From the NCBI RefSeq assembly GCF_001591345.1, contig NZ_BCUS01000067.1, positions 1 to 34,535 on the forward strand: DNA of 34,535 nt. The letters run 5' to 3'. Shown here one piece after another: positions 14,248-23,476 of the stretch. The DNA is from Variovorax boronicumulans NBRC 103145 (GTDB lineage: Bacteria > Pseudomonadota > Gammaproteobacteria > Burkholderiales > Burkholderiaceae_C). The number at the start of each line of letters is the position of its first letter. The stretch's first letter is position 1. Under the pieces are notes generated by a model, which had not been told where the DNA came from, searched no databases, and saw only the letters and a list, made by a program, of their open reading frames with translations. A program made the position numbers and the translations under genes.

Positions 14248-15147
14248 ATGACTGCCGTTCTTTCCCGCGCAACCCCCGCCGCAGAGGCGCCCGCGCAGCA
14301 CTTCGAGGTGCGGCCTTTCGATGCGCCTGTCGGTGCGGAGATCGTCGGGCTCGACATCGCTGAGCCGATCAACGCCGCCGACTTCCAACGCATCCACCGC
14401 GCGCACTTGGACCACCACGTGCTGGTCTTCCGCGACCAGCGCATCACGCCTGCGCAGCACATCGACTTCAGCCGCCGCTTCGGGCCGCTCGAGATTCACG
14501 TGCTGCATCAGTTCCAGCTGAAGAACCACCCCGAGATCCTGATCGTTTCGAACATCAAGGAGAACGGCGAGCCGATCGGTCTCGGCGACGCGGGCGTGTA
14601 CTGGCACTCCGACATTTCGTACAAGCCCCATCCCAGCCTGGGCTCGCTGCTGCACGCGCAAGAGCTGCCGAGCGAAGGCGGCGACACGCTGTTTGCCGAC
14701 CAGCACCTGGCATGGGAGGCGCTGCCTGTCGAGCTGCAGCAGCGCATCCTGCCGCTGAAGGCGGAGCACAGCTACCTCGCGAAGTACGAGGAGCTGCGTG
14801 CGAAGAATCCGTGGCGGCCGAAGCTTTCACAAGCGCAGATCGATCAGGTCGCACCCGCCGTGCAGCCCGTGGTGCGCACGCACCCGGAGACGGGGCGCAA
14901 GGCGCTGTTCGTCAGCGAGCACTTCACGACACGCATCGTCGGCCTGCCGCAAGGCGAGAGCGACGCGCTGCTGGCCGAGCTGTTCGCGCACAGCGTGAAG
15001 CCCGAGTTCGTGTACCGCCACGCGTGGGCGCCGCACGACCTGGTGTTCTGGGACAACCGCTCGCTGATGCACCTCGCGGCAGGCACGCCCGACCACCTGC
15101 GCCGCCGGCTCAACCGCACCACCATCGTGGGCGACACGCCTTTCTGA
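14248..15147 (+). CDS. TauD/TfdA-family Fe(II)/2-oxoglutarate dioxygenase
   Basis: 299-residue dioxygenase of the TauD family. These enzymes hydroxylate the carbon next to a sulfonate, sulfate ester or aryloxy group, consuming oxygen and 2-oxoglutarate and releasing sulfite, sulfate or phenol. The iron ligands are H120 and D122 in YWHSD and H275 in SLMHLA; the 2-oxoglutarate-binding arginine is R290 in NRTTIVGD. All are present, so it should be active. The operon with an SsuABC/TauABC-like importer makes an organosulfur substrate, released for sulfur assimilation, the most likely use. Taurine is not proven: an alkylsulfonate or alkyl sulfate (AtsK-type) is equally possible, and I do not assign tauD. 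The first gene of a four-gene plus-strand operon. Confidence 0.9.
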   Translation: MTAVLSRATPAAEAPAQHFEVRPFDAPVGAEIVGLDIAEPINAADFQRIHRAHLDHHVLVFRDQRITPAQHIDFSRRFGPLEIHVLHQFQLKNHPEILIVSNIKENGEPIGLGDAGVYWHSDISYKPHPSLGSLLHAQELPSEGGDTLFADQHLAWEALPVELQQRILPLKAEHSYLAKYEELRAKNPWRPKLSQAQIDQVAPAVQPVVRTHPETGRKALFVSEHFTTRIVGLPQGESDALLAELFAHSVKPEFVYRHAWAPHDLVFWDNRSLMHLAAGTPDHLRRRLNRTTIVGDTPF

Positions 15148-15177
15148 TTTCCTCCTTTCTTTTTTCCGGACTTTCCA

Positions 15178-16188
15178 ATGAACCGCTTCACCCGCCGCGC
15201 CGCCGCGCTCGTCACCGGCCTCGGCCTTCTCGCCGGCAGCCTGGCCGCGCAGGCCGAAGGGCAGATTCGCATCGCCGAGCAGTTCGGCATCGTCTACCTG
15301 TTGCTCAACGTGGCGCAGGAGCAGAAGCTGATCGAGAAGCACGCGAAGGCCGCAGGGGTCGATGCGAAGGTGGAGTGGGTCAAGCTCTCGGGCGGCTCGG
15401 CGGTGAACGACGCGCTGCTGTCGGGCAACATCGAGATTGCAGGCGCCGGCGTGGGGCCGCTGCTCACGCTGTGGGACCGCACCAAGGGCAAGCAGAACGT
15501 GAAGGGCGTGGCCTCGTTGGGCAACTTTCCGTACTACCTGGTGAGCAACAACCCGAACGTGAAGTCGATCGCCGACTTCACGGACAAGGACCGCATCGCG
15601 CTGCCCGCCGTGGGCGTGTCGGTGCAGTCGCGGGTGCTGCAGATCGCGTCGGCCAAGCTGTGGGGCGACAAGGAATTCAACCGGCTCGACAAGATCAGCG
15701 TGGCGCTGCCGCACCCCGATGCGGCGGCGGCGATCATCAAGGGCGGCACGGAGATCACGGGACACTTCGGCAATCCGCCGTTCCAGGAGCAGGAGCTCGC
15801 GGGCAATCCGAACGCGCGCATCGTGCTGAACTCGTACCAGGTGCTGGGCGGGCCGTCGTCGGCCACGGTGCTGTATGCCACCGAGAAATTCCGCAACGAG
15901 AGCCCCAAGACCTACAAGGCCTTCGTCGATGCGCTCGACGAGGCGGCGAAGTTCGTCACGGCCAACCCCGAGAAGGCGGCCGACATCTACCTGAAGGTGA
16001 GCAACGCCAAGCTCGACCGCGAACTGCTGCTCAAGATCATCAAGAACCCCGAGGTGCAGTTCAAGACCGCGCCGCAGAACACCTACGTGTTCGCAGAGTT
16101 CATGCACCGCGTGGGCGCGATCAAGAACAAGCCGGCGTCGGTGAAGGACTATTTCTTCGACGACGCGCACACGGCCTCAGGGAACTGA
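15178..16188 (+). CDS. ABC transporter substrate-binding protein (SsuA/TauA-like)
   Basis: 336-residue periplasmic solute receptor of the NitT/TauT/SsuA class. A signal peptide with cleavage after AQA (residue 26) is followed by EGQIRIAEQFGIVYLLLNVA, typical of the first beta-alpha unit in this group. Later come a family-like loop with GGSAVNDALLSGNIEIAG and the second-domain segment NSYQVLGGPSS. It should deliver an aliphatic sulfonate, sulfate ester or related small anion to the permease encoded downstream. It starts 30 bases after the dioxygenase stop and ends 4 bases before the ATPase ATG, consistent with one operon. The ligand cannot be read from sequence, since receptors for nitrate, sulfonates, pyrimidines and riboflavin share this fold. 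No internal damage is visible. Confidence 0.9.
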   Translation: MNRFTRRAAALVTGLGLLAGSLAAQAEGQIRIAEQFGIVYLLLNVAQEQKLIEKHAKAAGVDAKVEWVKLSGGSAVNDALLSGNIEIAGAGVGPLLTLWDRTKGKQNVKGVASLGNFPYYLVSNNPNVKSIADFTDKDRIALPAVGVSVQSRVLQIASAKLWGDKEFNRLDKISVALPHPDAAAAIIKGGTEITGHFGNPPFQEQELAGNPNARIVLNSYQVLGGPSSATVLYATEKFRNESPKTYKAFVDALDEAAKFVTANPEKAADIYLKVSNAKLDRELLLKIIKNPEVQFKTAPQNTYVFAEFMHRVGAIKNKPASVKDYFFDDAHTASGN

Positions 16189-16192
16189 CGCG

Positions 16193-17088
<896 letters not shown>

Positions 17089-17092
<4 letters not shown>

Positions 17093-17958
17093 GCACCCTG
17101 ACGCCACCCATCCGCCCCGAGTACGAACGCACGCTCGAGCCCTTCACCGAAGTGCCGGTGGAGCGCGCGCTGCCGCTGGCCACGCGCCTTGCCTCGCACA
17201 CCTGGCTGCGCAAGGGCCTGATCCTTGCCGTCATCGCCGTGCTGTGGGAGCTGGCGGCGCGCTGGCAGGACAACGACCTGCTGCTGCCCACCTTCACCGC
17301 CACCGCCCGTGCATTGATCGAAGGGCTGGCCAGCGGCGAGCTGGTCGAGAAGGTGCGCATCTCGCTGGCCGTGCTGTTGCAGGGCTACCTCGCGGGCGTG
17401 CTGCTGGCTTTCGGGCTCACCACGCTGGCCGTGTCCACGCGCATCGGGCGCGACCTGCTGGACACGCTGACCTCGATGTTCAACCCGTTGCCCGCGATCG
17501 CGCTGCTGCCGCTGGCGCTGCTGTGGTTCGGGCTGGGCCGGGGTAGCCTGGTGTTCGTGCTGATCCACTCGGTGCTGTGGCCGCTGGCGCTCAACACCTA
17601 TGCGGGCTTCCAGGGCGTGCCCGAGACGCTGCGCATGGCGGGGCGCAACTACGGGCTGACGGGGCTGCGCTACGTGCTGCAGATCCTGGTGCCGGCCGCG
17701 CTGCCGTCGATTTTGTCGGGGCTGAAGATCGGCTGGGCCTTTGCGTGGCGCACGCTGATCGCGGCCGAGCTGGTGTTCGGCGCCTCGTCGGGCAAGGGCG
17801 GGCTGGGCTGGTACATCTTCCAGAACCGCAACGAGCTGTACACCGACCGCGTGTTCGCCGGCCTCGCGCTGGTGGTGTTGATCGGCCTGCTGGTGGAAAG
17901 CCTGGGCTTTCGCACGCTGGAGCGGCTCACCGTGCGGCGCTGGGGCCAGCAGCGCTAG
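17089..17958 (+). CDS. ABC transporter permease (SsuC/TauC-like)
   Basis: 289-residue inner-membrane permease of the BPD_transp_1 type, expected to form a homodimer. After a hydrophilic N-terminus of about 45 residues, the first membrane helix is at about 44-58 (KGLILAVIAVLWELAA). Helices around 90-110, 130-150, 160-175, 205-225 and 255-275 follow. The cytoplasmic EAA-type loop that docks onto the ATPase is visible as RMAGRNYGLTGLRYVLQILVPAALPSI. It starts inside the ATPase stop codon and is last in the TauD-SBP-ATPase-permease operon. The next gene on the strand begins 99 bases later and is unrelated. Family match is strong; the substrate is inferred from neighbours only. Confidence 0.93.
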
Positions 17959-18057
17959 CGCGCAGGTGAGGAGGCCGGGCGGACGAATGCCCCGGCGATG
18001 GCGCAAGGGCCGTGGGCTCGGGTCTAATCGCAGCTTTTGGCACGCGTTCTCCTCCCC

Positions 18058-18834
18058 ATGAGCTCTTCCGTCCCCGACCTTTCCGCGATCGCCGGTGCGC
18101 TGGCCGATGCCGCCGCCGCCCAGTCGATGCGCTACTTCCGCACGCCGCTGGACATCATCACCAAGGCCGACGAAAGCCCGGTCACGCTGGCCGACCGCGC
18201 CGCCGAGACGGCCATGCGCGAGATCCTCGGCGCGCGCGTGCCCGCCGACGGCATCTTCGGCGAGGAGCATGGCCCCGAGCGGCTCGACGCCGACCGCATC
18301 TGGGTGCTCGACCCGATCGACGGCACGCGCAGCTTCATCACCGGCTCGCCGCTGTGGGGCACGCTCATCGGCGTGCTGCAGGGCGGGCGCGTGGTGCTGG
18401 GCATGGTCGACATGCCGGTGCTGAAAGAACGCTGGATCGGCGAGGCCGGCAAGGGCGCCACGCGCGACGGCCAGCCCGTGCGCGTGAGCGGCTGCACCGA
18501 GATCGCCAAGGCCCGCATCGTGACCACCTCGCCCGACATCTTCTCGCCGGCCGACTGGAGCGCCTTCGATCGCCTGAGCCGCCAGTGCGCGATGCGCCGT
18601 TTCGGCGGCGACTGCTACGGCTACGCGCAGCTCGCGGGCGGCACCATCGACCTCGTGGTCGAGACGGGGCTGCAGCCCTACGACTTCCTGGGCCCGGCGG
18701 GTTTGATCGAGGCCGCGGGCGGCGTCGTCACCGACTGGGAGGGCCGGCCGCTGGGGCTGAACCCCGACCAGCGCGTGATCGCGGCAGCCACACCCGAACT
18801 TCACCGACAAGCCCTGGCCGTGCTGGCGGCCTAG
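18058..18834 (+). CDS. hisN: inositol monophosphatase family protein, HisN-type histidinol-phosphatase
   Basis: 258-residue Mg-dependent phosphatase of the IMPase superfamily. Metal-site motifs are GEEHG (E69, E70), WVLDPIDGTRSF (D85, D88) and a C-terminal PYDFLGPAGLIEAAGG that carries the last metal aspartate. The N-terminal segment DIITKADESPVTLADRAAE and the spacing of the motifs fit HisN-type histidinol-phosphate phosphatases, which perform the penultimate step of histidine synthesis. Other IMPase-family substrates (inositol phosphate, fructose bisphosphate, PAP) are possible, and no his genes adjoin. I start at ATG 18058; an in-frame TTG seven codons upstream is less likely. A TCTAAT box at 18023-18028 is a candidate -10. 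DUF2905 follows after 9 bases. Confidence 0.8.
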   Translation: MSSSVPDLSAIAGALADAAAAQSMRYFRTPLDIITKADESPVTLADRAAETAMREILGARVPADGIFGEEHGPERLDADRIWVLDPIDGTRSFITGSPLWGTLIGVLQGGRVVLGMVDMPVLKERWIGEAGKGATRDGQPVRVSGCTEIAKARIVTTSPDIFSPADWSAFDRLSRQCAMRRFGGDCYGYAQLAGGTIDLVVETGLQPYDFLGPAGLIEAAGGVVTDWEGRPLGLNPDQRVIAAATPELHRQALAVLAA

Positions 18835-18843
18835 ACTGTCTGC

Positions 18844-19038
18844 ATGTTCCGCTGGCTGATCGTCGTCGTCCTGGCGCTGGTGCTCATGAGCGGCCTGACC
18901 GCCTGGCTGCGCCGCTTCGGCTTCGGACGGCTGCCCGGCGATTTCGAGTTTCGCGCCTTCGGCCGCGACTGGCAGCTGCCGATCGCGAGCACGGTGGTGC
19001 TCAGCATGATCGCGGCGCTGGTCGCGCGGCTGCTCTGA
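18844..19038 (+). CDS. DUF2905 small membrane protein
   Basis: 64 residues with two predicted membrane helices (about 3-21 and 46-63) flanking a short polar segment, GRLPGDFEFRAFGRDWQLP, that carries the DUF2905 hallmark LPGD. The length is full for this family of inner-membrane proteins of unknown function. The ATG at 18844 has no good ribosome-binding sequence. Instead TAGACT (18832-18837) ends 6 bases upstream and overlaps the hisN stop, so the transcript may be leaderless or read-through from hisN. It lies between hisN and the ROK kinase on the same strand; no functional link is evident. Confidence 0.8.
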   Translation: MFRWLIVVVLALVLMSGLTAWLRRFGFGRLPGDFEFRAFGRDWQLPIASTVVLSMIAALVARLL

Positions 19039-19078
19039 GCACGGCGCGGCGACGACTGAGAAAGAAGAGAACCCCGCA

Positions 19079-20005
19079 ATGAGAGCCTGCGTAGACATCG
19101 GCGGCACCAAGGTCGCCGTGAGCCTTTCCGCTTCGAGCGACGCGCCGCTGATCGGCCGCCGCAGCGAGCCCACCGCCAAGACCGGCAGCAACGACGCCGT
19201 GGCGGTGCAGATCCTGCGGCTCATCGACGAGGTGTGCGCGGAGCAGGGCATCGACCCGGCCAGCATCGACCGCGTGGGCGTGTCGTCGACCGGGCCCTTC
19301 GAGCTGCACGACGGCATGGTCGAGCTGGCCACGCCCAACATCTGCGGCGGCATCGCCGGCCCCTCGCGCGGGCTGCCCAACAACTGGATGACGGCCATCG
19401 TCGAGGCGCCGCTGGCGCGCCGCTTCGCCCGCGTGCGCGTCGAGAACGACGCCGTGGCCGCGCTCGAGGCCGAGCGCCACTGGGGCGCGCTGAAGGGGCT
19501 CGACAACTGTGCCTACGCCACCTGGAGCACGGGCGTGGGCGTGGGCCTGTGCGTGGACGGCAAGGCGCTGCGTGGCAAGAACGGCAACGCCGGCCATGCG
19601 GGCCACAGCTTCGTGGTCGACGACGACAGCGGCGCGCTGTGCGGCTGCGGCAACCTGGGCGACGTGGAAGCGCTGGCCGGCGGCAATTCGATCGCGCACC
19701 GCTTCGGCCAACCCGCGGCCGATCTGTTCACGGCCGCCGCGGCCGGTGACGCCGCCGCCCTCGAGAAGGCCGACGCGCTGTGCCGCGTGATCGGCCGCAT
19801 GCTCTACAACCTGGTCATCACGCTCGACCTGCAGCGCATCAGCCTGGGCGGCAGCGTGTTCTGGCACCACCGCGACTTCGTGCTGCCGCGGCTGCAGGCG
19901 CAGGTCGACGGCAAGCTGCCGCCGCTCACGCGCGGCGTGTTGCTGGTGCCCGCCGGACTCGGCGACAAGGTGGGCGACTACGCGGCCCTGGCGCTGCTGG
20001 ACTGA
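19079..20005 (+). CDS. ROK-family sugar kinase (glucokinase/fructokinase-like)
   Basis: 308-residue cytoplasmic kinase of the ROK type. The phosphate-binding motif DIGGTK (6-11), the sugar and catalytic segment VENDAVAALEAE (D124 as likely base), and the zinc region from H173 to E197 are present. In ROK proteins zinc is held by one histidine and three cysteines in CxCGxxGC. Here two cysteines remain (C188, C190) but the third position is aspartate (D195). Aspartate can bind zinc, so the fold may be kept, but this is a departure from the family. No DNA-binding domain is present, so it is a kinase and not a repressor. AGAAGAG upstream serves as ribosome site. Its last 28 bases overlap the convergent MocR gene. 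The sugar substrate is unknown. Confidence 0.88.
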   Translation: MRACVDIGGTKVAVSLSASSDAPLIGRRSEPTAKTGSNDAVAVQILRLIDEVCAEQGIDPASIDRVGVSSTGPFELHDGMVELATPNICGGIAGPSRGLPNNWMTAIVEAPLARRFARVRVENDAVAALEAERHWGALKGLDNCAYATWSTGVGVGLCVDGKALRGKNGNAGHAGHSFVVDDDSGALCGCGNLGDVEALAGGNSIAHRFGQPAADLFTAAAAGDAAALEKADALCRVIGRMLYNLVITLDLQRISLGGSVFWHHRDFVLPRLQAQVDGKLPPLTRGVLLVPAGLGDKVGDYAALALLD

Positions 20006-21492
20006 GCCGCGGCGCGCGGCGATCGCACCAGCGCGGCTGGCTGGTTCTTCTGCGCCGCGCAGCCTTCTTCGACGATCCGCCCGAGCCGGCGCAGCCCCGC
20101 GTCGACCGCTTCGCTGAAGGGCCAGCCGCAGTTGATGCGCAGGTAGTGGTCGAAGCGCGAGGCGTTCGAGAACTGCGCGCCCGGCGCCACCAGCATGTGC
20201 TCGCGCAGGGCCGCCTCGAACACCGCCACCGACGACAGCCGATCGGGCAGCTCCACCCACAGCTGGAAGCCGCCGCGCGGCAGGTTCAGCCGCGTGCCGG
20301 CCGGGAAGTAGCGGGCGATGGCGTCGGCCGTCTGGTCGCGCTGCGTGTGCAGGCGTTCGCGCAGCCGTCGCAGGTGGCGGTCGTAGCCGCCGCTGGCAAT
20401 GATCTCGCCCGCGGCGATCTGCGCCAGTGCCTCGTTGTTGCGCGTCTGCGCGTACTTGAGCATCTCGACCTGCGCGTGCCAGCGCCCGGCCGTGATCCAG
20501 CCCAGCCGCAGGCCCGGCGCCAGCACCTTGTGCAGCGAGGCGCAGTACACCACGTTGCCCGTGCGGTCCCAGGACTTGATGGCGCGCGGCGGCACCTCGG
20601 TTTCCACCAGGTCGCTGTAGGTGTCGTCCTCGACCAGCGCGATGCCGTGGCTTTCGCACAGCTGCACCAGCCGCTGCTTGTGGGCGTCGGGCATCACGCT
20701 GCCGATGGGGTTCTGCAGGTGCGGCACCACCACCACGGCCTTGATGTCGTCGTAGGTGTGGATGGCCAGGTCGAGCGCCTCCAGCGAAATACCGGTCTGC
20801 GGGCTGGTCGGAATCTCCAGCCCGCGCAGGCCCAGGCTCTCGAGCACCTGCAGCAGGCCGTAGAAGGTGGGCGACTCGACGGCCACGGTGTCGCCGGGCT
20901 TGGCGATGGCGCGCAGCGCGAGGTTCAGCGCCTCGATGCAGCCGTTGGTGACCAGCACGTCGTCGGGCGCCACCGTCATGCCCACGCGCAGGTTGCGCTG
21001 GGCCACGACCTGGCGGAACTGCTCATGGCCTTTTTGCGAGGAGGCCGTGGTCAGCAGCTCGGGGCGCTGGCGCAGCGCGCGCGTCATGGCGTTGCGCAGC
21101 GCCTCGGCGGGGTAGAGCTCGGGGGCGGCGCGCGAGATCGCGAAGTTGAGCTTCACGTCGTTGAGGCGCCCGCGCGCCATGAAGTTGGCCATGCGCGTGC
21201 GCATGTTGACGAACTGCGCCGGGTCGGGCGGCAGGCCGGACACGGGTTCTTCCATGGCCGCGATGGCCAGCCGCTGCGGGCGGCGCACGAAGTAGCCGGA
21301 GCGGTCGCGCGCCTCGACCCAGCCTTCGCTTTCCATGGCGCGGCACACCTGCAGCGCGGTCGAGAGGCTGATGTCGTGCAGCCGCATCAGGCTGCGCAGC
21401 GAGGGGAGCTTGTCGCCGGCCTTGAGCGAACCGGCGTGGATCGCGTCCACGTAGTGCGCCGCGAGCTGGCGGTAGAGCGGTAGCGAGTCCAT
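19978..21492 (-). CDS. MocR/PdxR-type regulator (GntR winged helix fused to PLP aminotransferase fold)
   Basis: 504 residues. An N-terminal GntR winged helix (about 1-73; KLPSLRSLMRLHDISLSTALQV) is followed by a fold-type I aminotransferase domain. The PLP lysine is K322 in SLHKVLAPGLRLGW, the pyridine-contacting D290 and Y292 are in VEDDTYSDL, and N261 is in LQNPIG. It should be a PLP-dependent transcription factor, not an enzyme. The frame is open to 21591, but the ATG at 21492 matches the usual start (DSLPLYRQLA) just before the helix-turn-helix. The C-terminal tail of about 25 residues is Ala/Ser/Arg-rich and overlaps the ROK gene by 28 bases, convergently. It diverges from a DUF2917-like gene; two direct repeats lie in the shared region. 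Confidence 0.92.
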   Translation of the reverse strand: MDSLPLYRQLAAHYVDAIHAGSLKAGDKLPSLRSLMRLHDISLSTALQVCRAMESEGWVEARDRSGYFVRRPQRLAIAAMEEPVSGLPPDPAQFVNMRTRMANFMARGRLNDVKLNFAISRAAPELYPAEALRNAMTRALRQRPELLTTASSQKGHEQFRQVVAQRNLRVGMTVAPDDVLVTNGCIEALNLALRAIAKPGDTVAVESPTFYGLLQVLESLGLRGLEIPTSPQTGISLEALDLAIHTYDDIKAVVVVPHLQNPIGSVMPDAHKQRLVQLCESHGIALVEDDTYSDLVETEVPPRAIKSWDRTGNVVYCASLHKVLAPGLRLGWITAGRWHAQVEMLKYAQTRNNEALAQIAAGEIIASGGYDRHLRRLRERLHTQRDQTADAIARYFPAGTRLNLPRGGFQLWVELPDRLSSVAVFEAALREHMLVAPGAQFSNASRFDHYLRINCGWPFSEAVDAGLRRLGRIVEEGCAAQKNQPAALVRSPRAAAQSSSARAA

Positions 21493-21524
21493 GGGTCGAT
21501 GTTCCCCGCATCGGGCATCCGAAA

Positions 21525-21562
21525 ACAGATGCAGTTGACTGGGAAAAAGACCATAACAGATG
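21525..21562. promoter_or_regulatory. direct repeat ACAGATG x2, candidate MocR operator
   Basis: ACAGATG occurs at 21525-21531 and 21556-21562, a period of 31 bases, about three helical turns, in the 171-base region between the divergent MocR and DUF2917-like genes. MocR-type regulators such as GabR bind pairs of direct repeats a few turns apart, so this fits an autoregulatory site. The repeats are exact; their function is inferred. Confidence 0.5.
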
Positions 21563-21663
21563 GCGTGGCGGCCCGGCTGTTCCGGTTGCAATAGCCACCG
21601 GGTGTGCCTGTTTTTCGGGCGGCGGAATTCCTACGATGAACCCTCATCCACCCGAGGTCCGCC

Positions 21664-21999
21664 ATGATCACCACCCTGTCCGAAGCCCCCGATTCCATCG
21701 TCCTCGAACCCGGCCAGTCGCTGCGCACCGCCGTCGACGCGGGCGCCTGGCTGCAGCTGGCCGAGGGCCGCGCTCGCGTGGTGTCGCCGCCGGGCTGGCT
21801 GGGCGAGACGGTGTTCATGACCGAGACGCTGCTCGGCGAGGGCGACATGCACTGCGTGCCGCAGGGCGGGTGGATCGAGGTGTCGGCGGTGACGGCGGTG
21901 CACCTGCGGGTGCATGCGCCCCAGCGCGCGGCCCGGGCCACGGCGCCGGTGGCGGCGCGGCCGGTGATGCGCTTCGTGCGCCTGCTGACGGGGTGGTGA
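21664..21999 (+). CDS. DUF2917-like small protein
   Basis: 111 residues with no signal peptide. The layout is SIVLEPGQSLRTAVDAGAWLQLAEGRARVVSPPG, then a short acidic region and GWIEVSAVTAVHLRVHAP. It matches the small beta-rich, cupin-like pattern of DUF2917 (an opening LxPGxxL, a central GRV/GRA strand, a closing strand pair). The match is weaker than for the second copy at 25765-26082. The C-terminal 25 residues are basic and Ala/Arg-rich. ATG 21664 has GAGG in good position. It diverges from the MocR-type regulator, suggesting control by it. The function of the family is unknown to me. Confidence 0.65.
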   Translation: MITTLSEAPDSIVLEPGQSLRTAVDAGAWLQLAEGRARVVSPPGWLGETVFMTETLLGEGDMHCVPQGGWIEVSAVTAVHLRVHAPQRAARATAPVAARPVMRFVRLLTGW

Positions 22000-22003
22000 G
22001 GTC

Positions 22004-22024
22004 CGGGGCAGGGCGCCTGCCCCG
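22004..22024. terminator. 9-bp perfect hairpin between convergent DUF2917-like gene and glmU
   Basis: CGGGGCAGG (22004-22012) and CCTGCCCCG (22016-22024) pair perfectly around a 3-base loop. A second, weaker stem (GCGCC/GGCGC, about 22030-22043) follows. Both genes end here in opposite directions, 46 bases apart. No T-tract follows in either direction, so any terminator activity would depend on the very stable stem or on Rho. Confidence 0.5.
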
Positions 22025-22045
22025 AACAAGCGCCCAAAGGCGCCT

Positions 22046-23476
22046 TCAGTTCTTCGGCAACTTCTGCGGCCGCTTCCAGTTCGCGAAGCTGACCTGCTTG
22101 CCCCGCGCCACGGTCAGCGCGCCGGGCTCGGTCGACTTGTTCACCGTCGAGCCGCCGCCGATGGTGCCGCCCGCGCCGATCGTCACCGGTGCCACGAGCA
22201 CGCAGTTGCTGCCCACGTGCACGTCGGCCTCGATCACGGTGCGGTGCTTGTTGGCGCCGTCGTAGTTGGCCGTGATGCTGCCCGCGCCGTAGTTCACGCG
22301 CTCGCCCACCGTGGCGTCGCCCAGGTAGGCCAGGTGGTTGGCCTTGGCGCCCGCCGCCAGCGTGGAGTTCTTGACCTCGACGAAGTTGCCGATGTGCACC
22401 TCGGCGCCCAGTTGGGCACCGGGCCGCAGCCGCGCAAACGGCCCGACCAGCGCGCCCGCGCCCACCGTCACGCCGGCCTTCTCGCCGTCGATGTGGGTGA
22501 AGGGATGGATCACCGCACCCGCTTCGATGCGCACGTTGGCGATGACGCAGTTCGCGCCGATGCGTACGCCTTCGCCCAGCGACACCGTGCCTTCGAACAC
22601 GCAGTTGACGTCGATGTCGACGTCGGCGCCGCAGCTCAGCGTGCCGCGCAGGTCGAAGCGCGCCGGGTCGGCCAGGCGCACGCCCTGTTCCATCAGCGCG
22701 TTGGCCTGGCGCAGCTGCCAGGCGCGTTCCAGCGCCGCGAGCTGGGCCGGGCTGTTGATGCCCGCCACCTGCAGCGCGTCGGTCGTGACATGCGCTACCA
22801 CCGGCACGCGGTCGTCGGCCGCGAACTTCACGATGTCGGTCAGGTAGTACTCGCCCTGGGTGTTCTTGTTGTCCAGGCGCGCGAGCCAGCCTTTGAGCAG
22901 CCGCGCGGGCGCGGCCATCACGCCGCTGTTGATCTCGCGCACGGCGCGCTGCGCCTCGGTGGCGTCCTTGTGCTCGACGATGGCCGTCACCTCGCCGCCG
23001 GCACGGGTGCGGATGATGCGGCCGTAGCCCGTGGGGTCGTCGAGTTCGATGGTCAGCAGCGCGAGCCGCTCGCCGCCGCTGGCGGCGATGAGGGTGCGCA
23101 GCGTGTCCTCGGCGATGAGCGGCACGTCGCCCGAAAGGATCACCACGGTGCCGTCGTCCGGCAGCAGCGGCGTGGCCTGCTGCACGGCGTGGCCGGTGCC
23201 CAATTGGGGCTCCTGGCGCGCGAAGCCGAGCGCGGCGGCGTTCACGGCCGTGGCCTTGATCGCGGTCTCGACCTGCTCGGCGCCGTGGCCTGTCACGACC
23301 ACGACATGGCGCGCGCCGATGCGCGCGGCGGTGTCGGTCACATGGGCCAGCAAGGCGCGGCCGGCCAAACGATGCAACACTTTGGGCAGCTTGCTCTTCA
23401 TGCGCGTGCCCTTGCCGGCCGCCATGATGACGACGTCGACCGGTCCCTGGTTGCTCTGCTGCGGAGTCTGATTCAT
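22046..23476 (-). CDS. glmU: bifunctional UDP-GlcNAc pyrophosphorylase / glucosamine-1-phosphate acetyltransferase
   Basis: 476 residues. The N-terminal uridylyltransferase domain opens with VVIMAAGKGTRMKSKLPKVLH and carries GTGHAVQQA and LSGDVPLI. The C-terminal left-handed beta helix (about 260-460) is built of hexapeptide repeats and carries the acetyltransferase site NHLAYLGDA and NYGAGSITANYDG. It makes UDP-GlcNAc, the precursor of peptidoglycan and lipopolysaccharide. The frame is open further upstream, but the ATG at 23476 gives the family-typical start and has GGAAG nine bases upstream. That ATG overlaps the ATG of the divergent DUF6279 gene (CATG at 23474-23477), so each gene's ribosome site lies in the other's coding sequence. 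It is essential in most bacteria. Confidence 0.96.
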   Translation of the reverse strand: MNQTPQQSNQGPVDVVIMAAGKGTRMKSKLPKVLHRLAGRALLAHVTDTAARIGARHVVVVTGHGAEQVETAIKATAVNAAALGFARQEPQLGTGHAVQQATPLLPDDGTVVILSGDVPLIAEDTLRTLIAASGGERLALLTIELDDPTGYGRIIRTRAGGEVTAIVEHKDATEAQRAVREINSGVMAAPARLLKGWLARLDNKNTQGEYYLTDIVKFAADDRVPVVAHVTTDALQVAGINSPAQLAALERAWQLRQANALMEQGVRLADPARFDLRGTLSCGADVDIDVNCVFEGTVSLGEGVRIGANCVIANVRIEAGAVIHPFTHIDGEKAGVTVGAGALVGPFARLRPGAQLGAEVHIGNFVEVKNSTLAAGAKANHLAYLGDATVGERVNYGAGSITANYDGANKHRTVIEADVHVGSNCVLVAPVTIGAGGTIGGGSTVNKSTEPGALTVARGKQVSFANWKRPQKLPKN

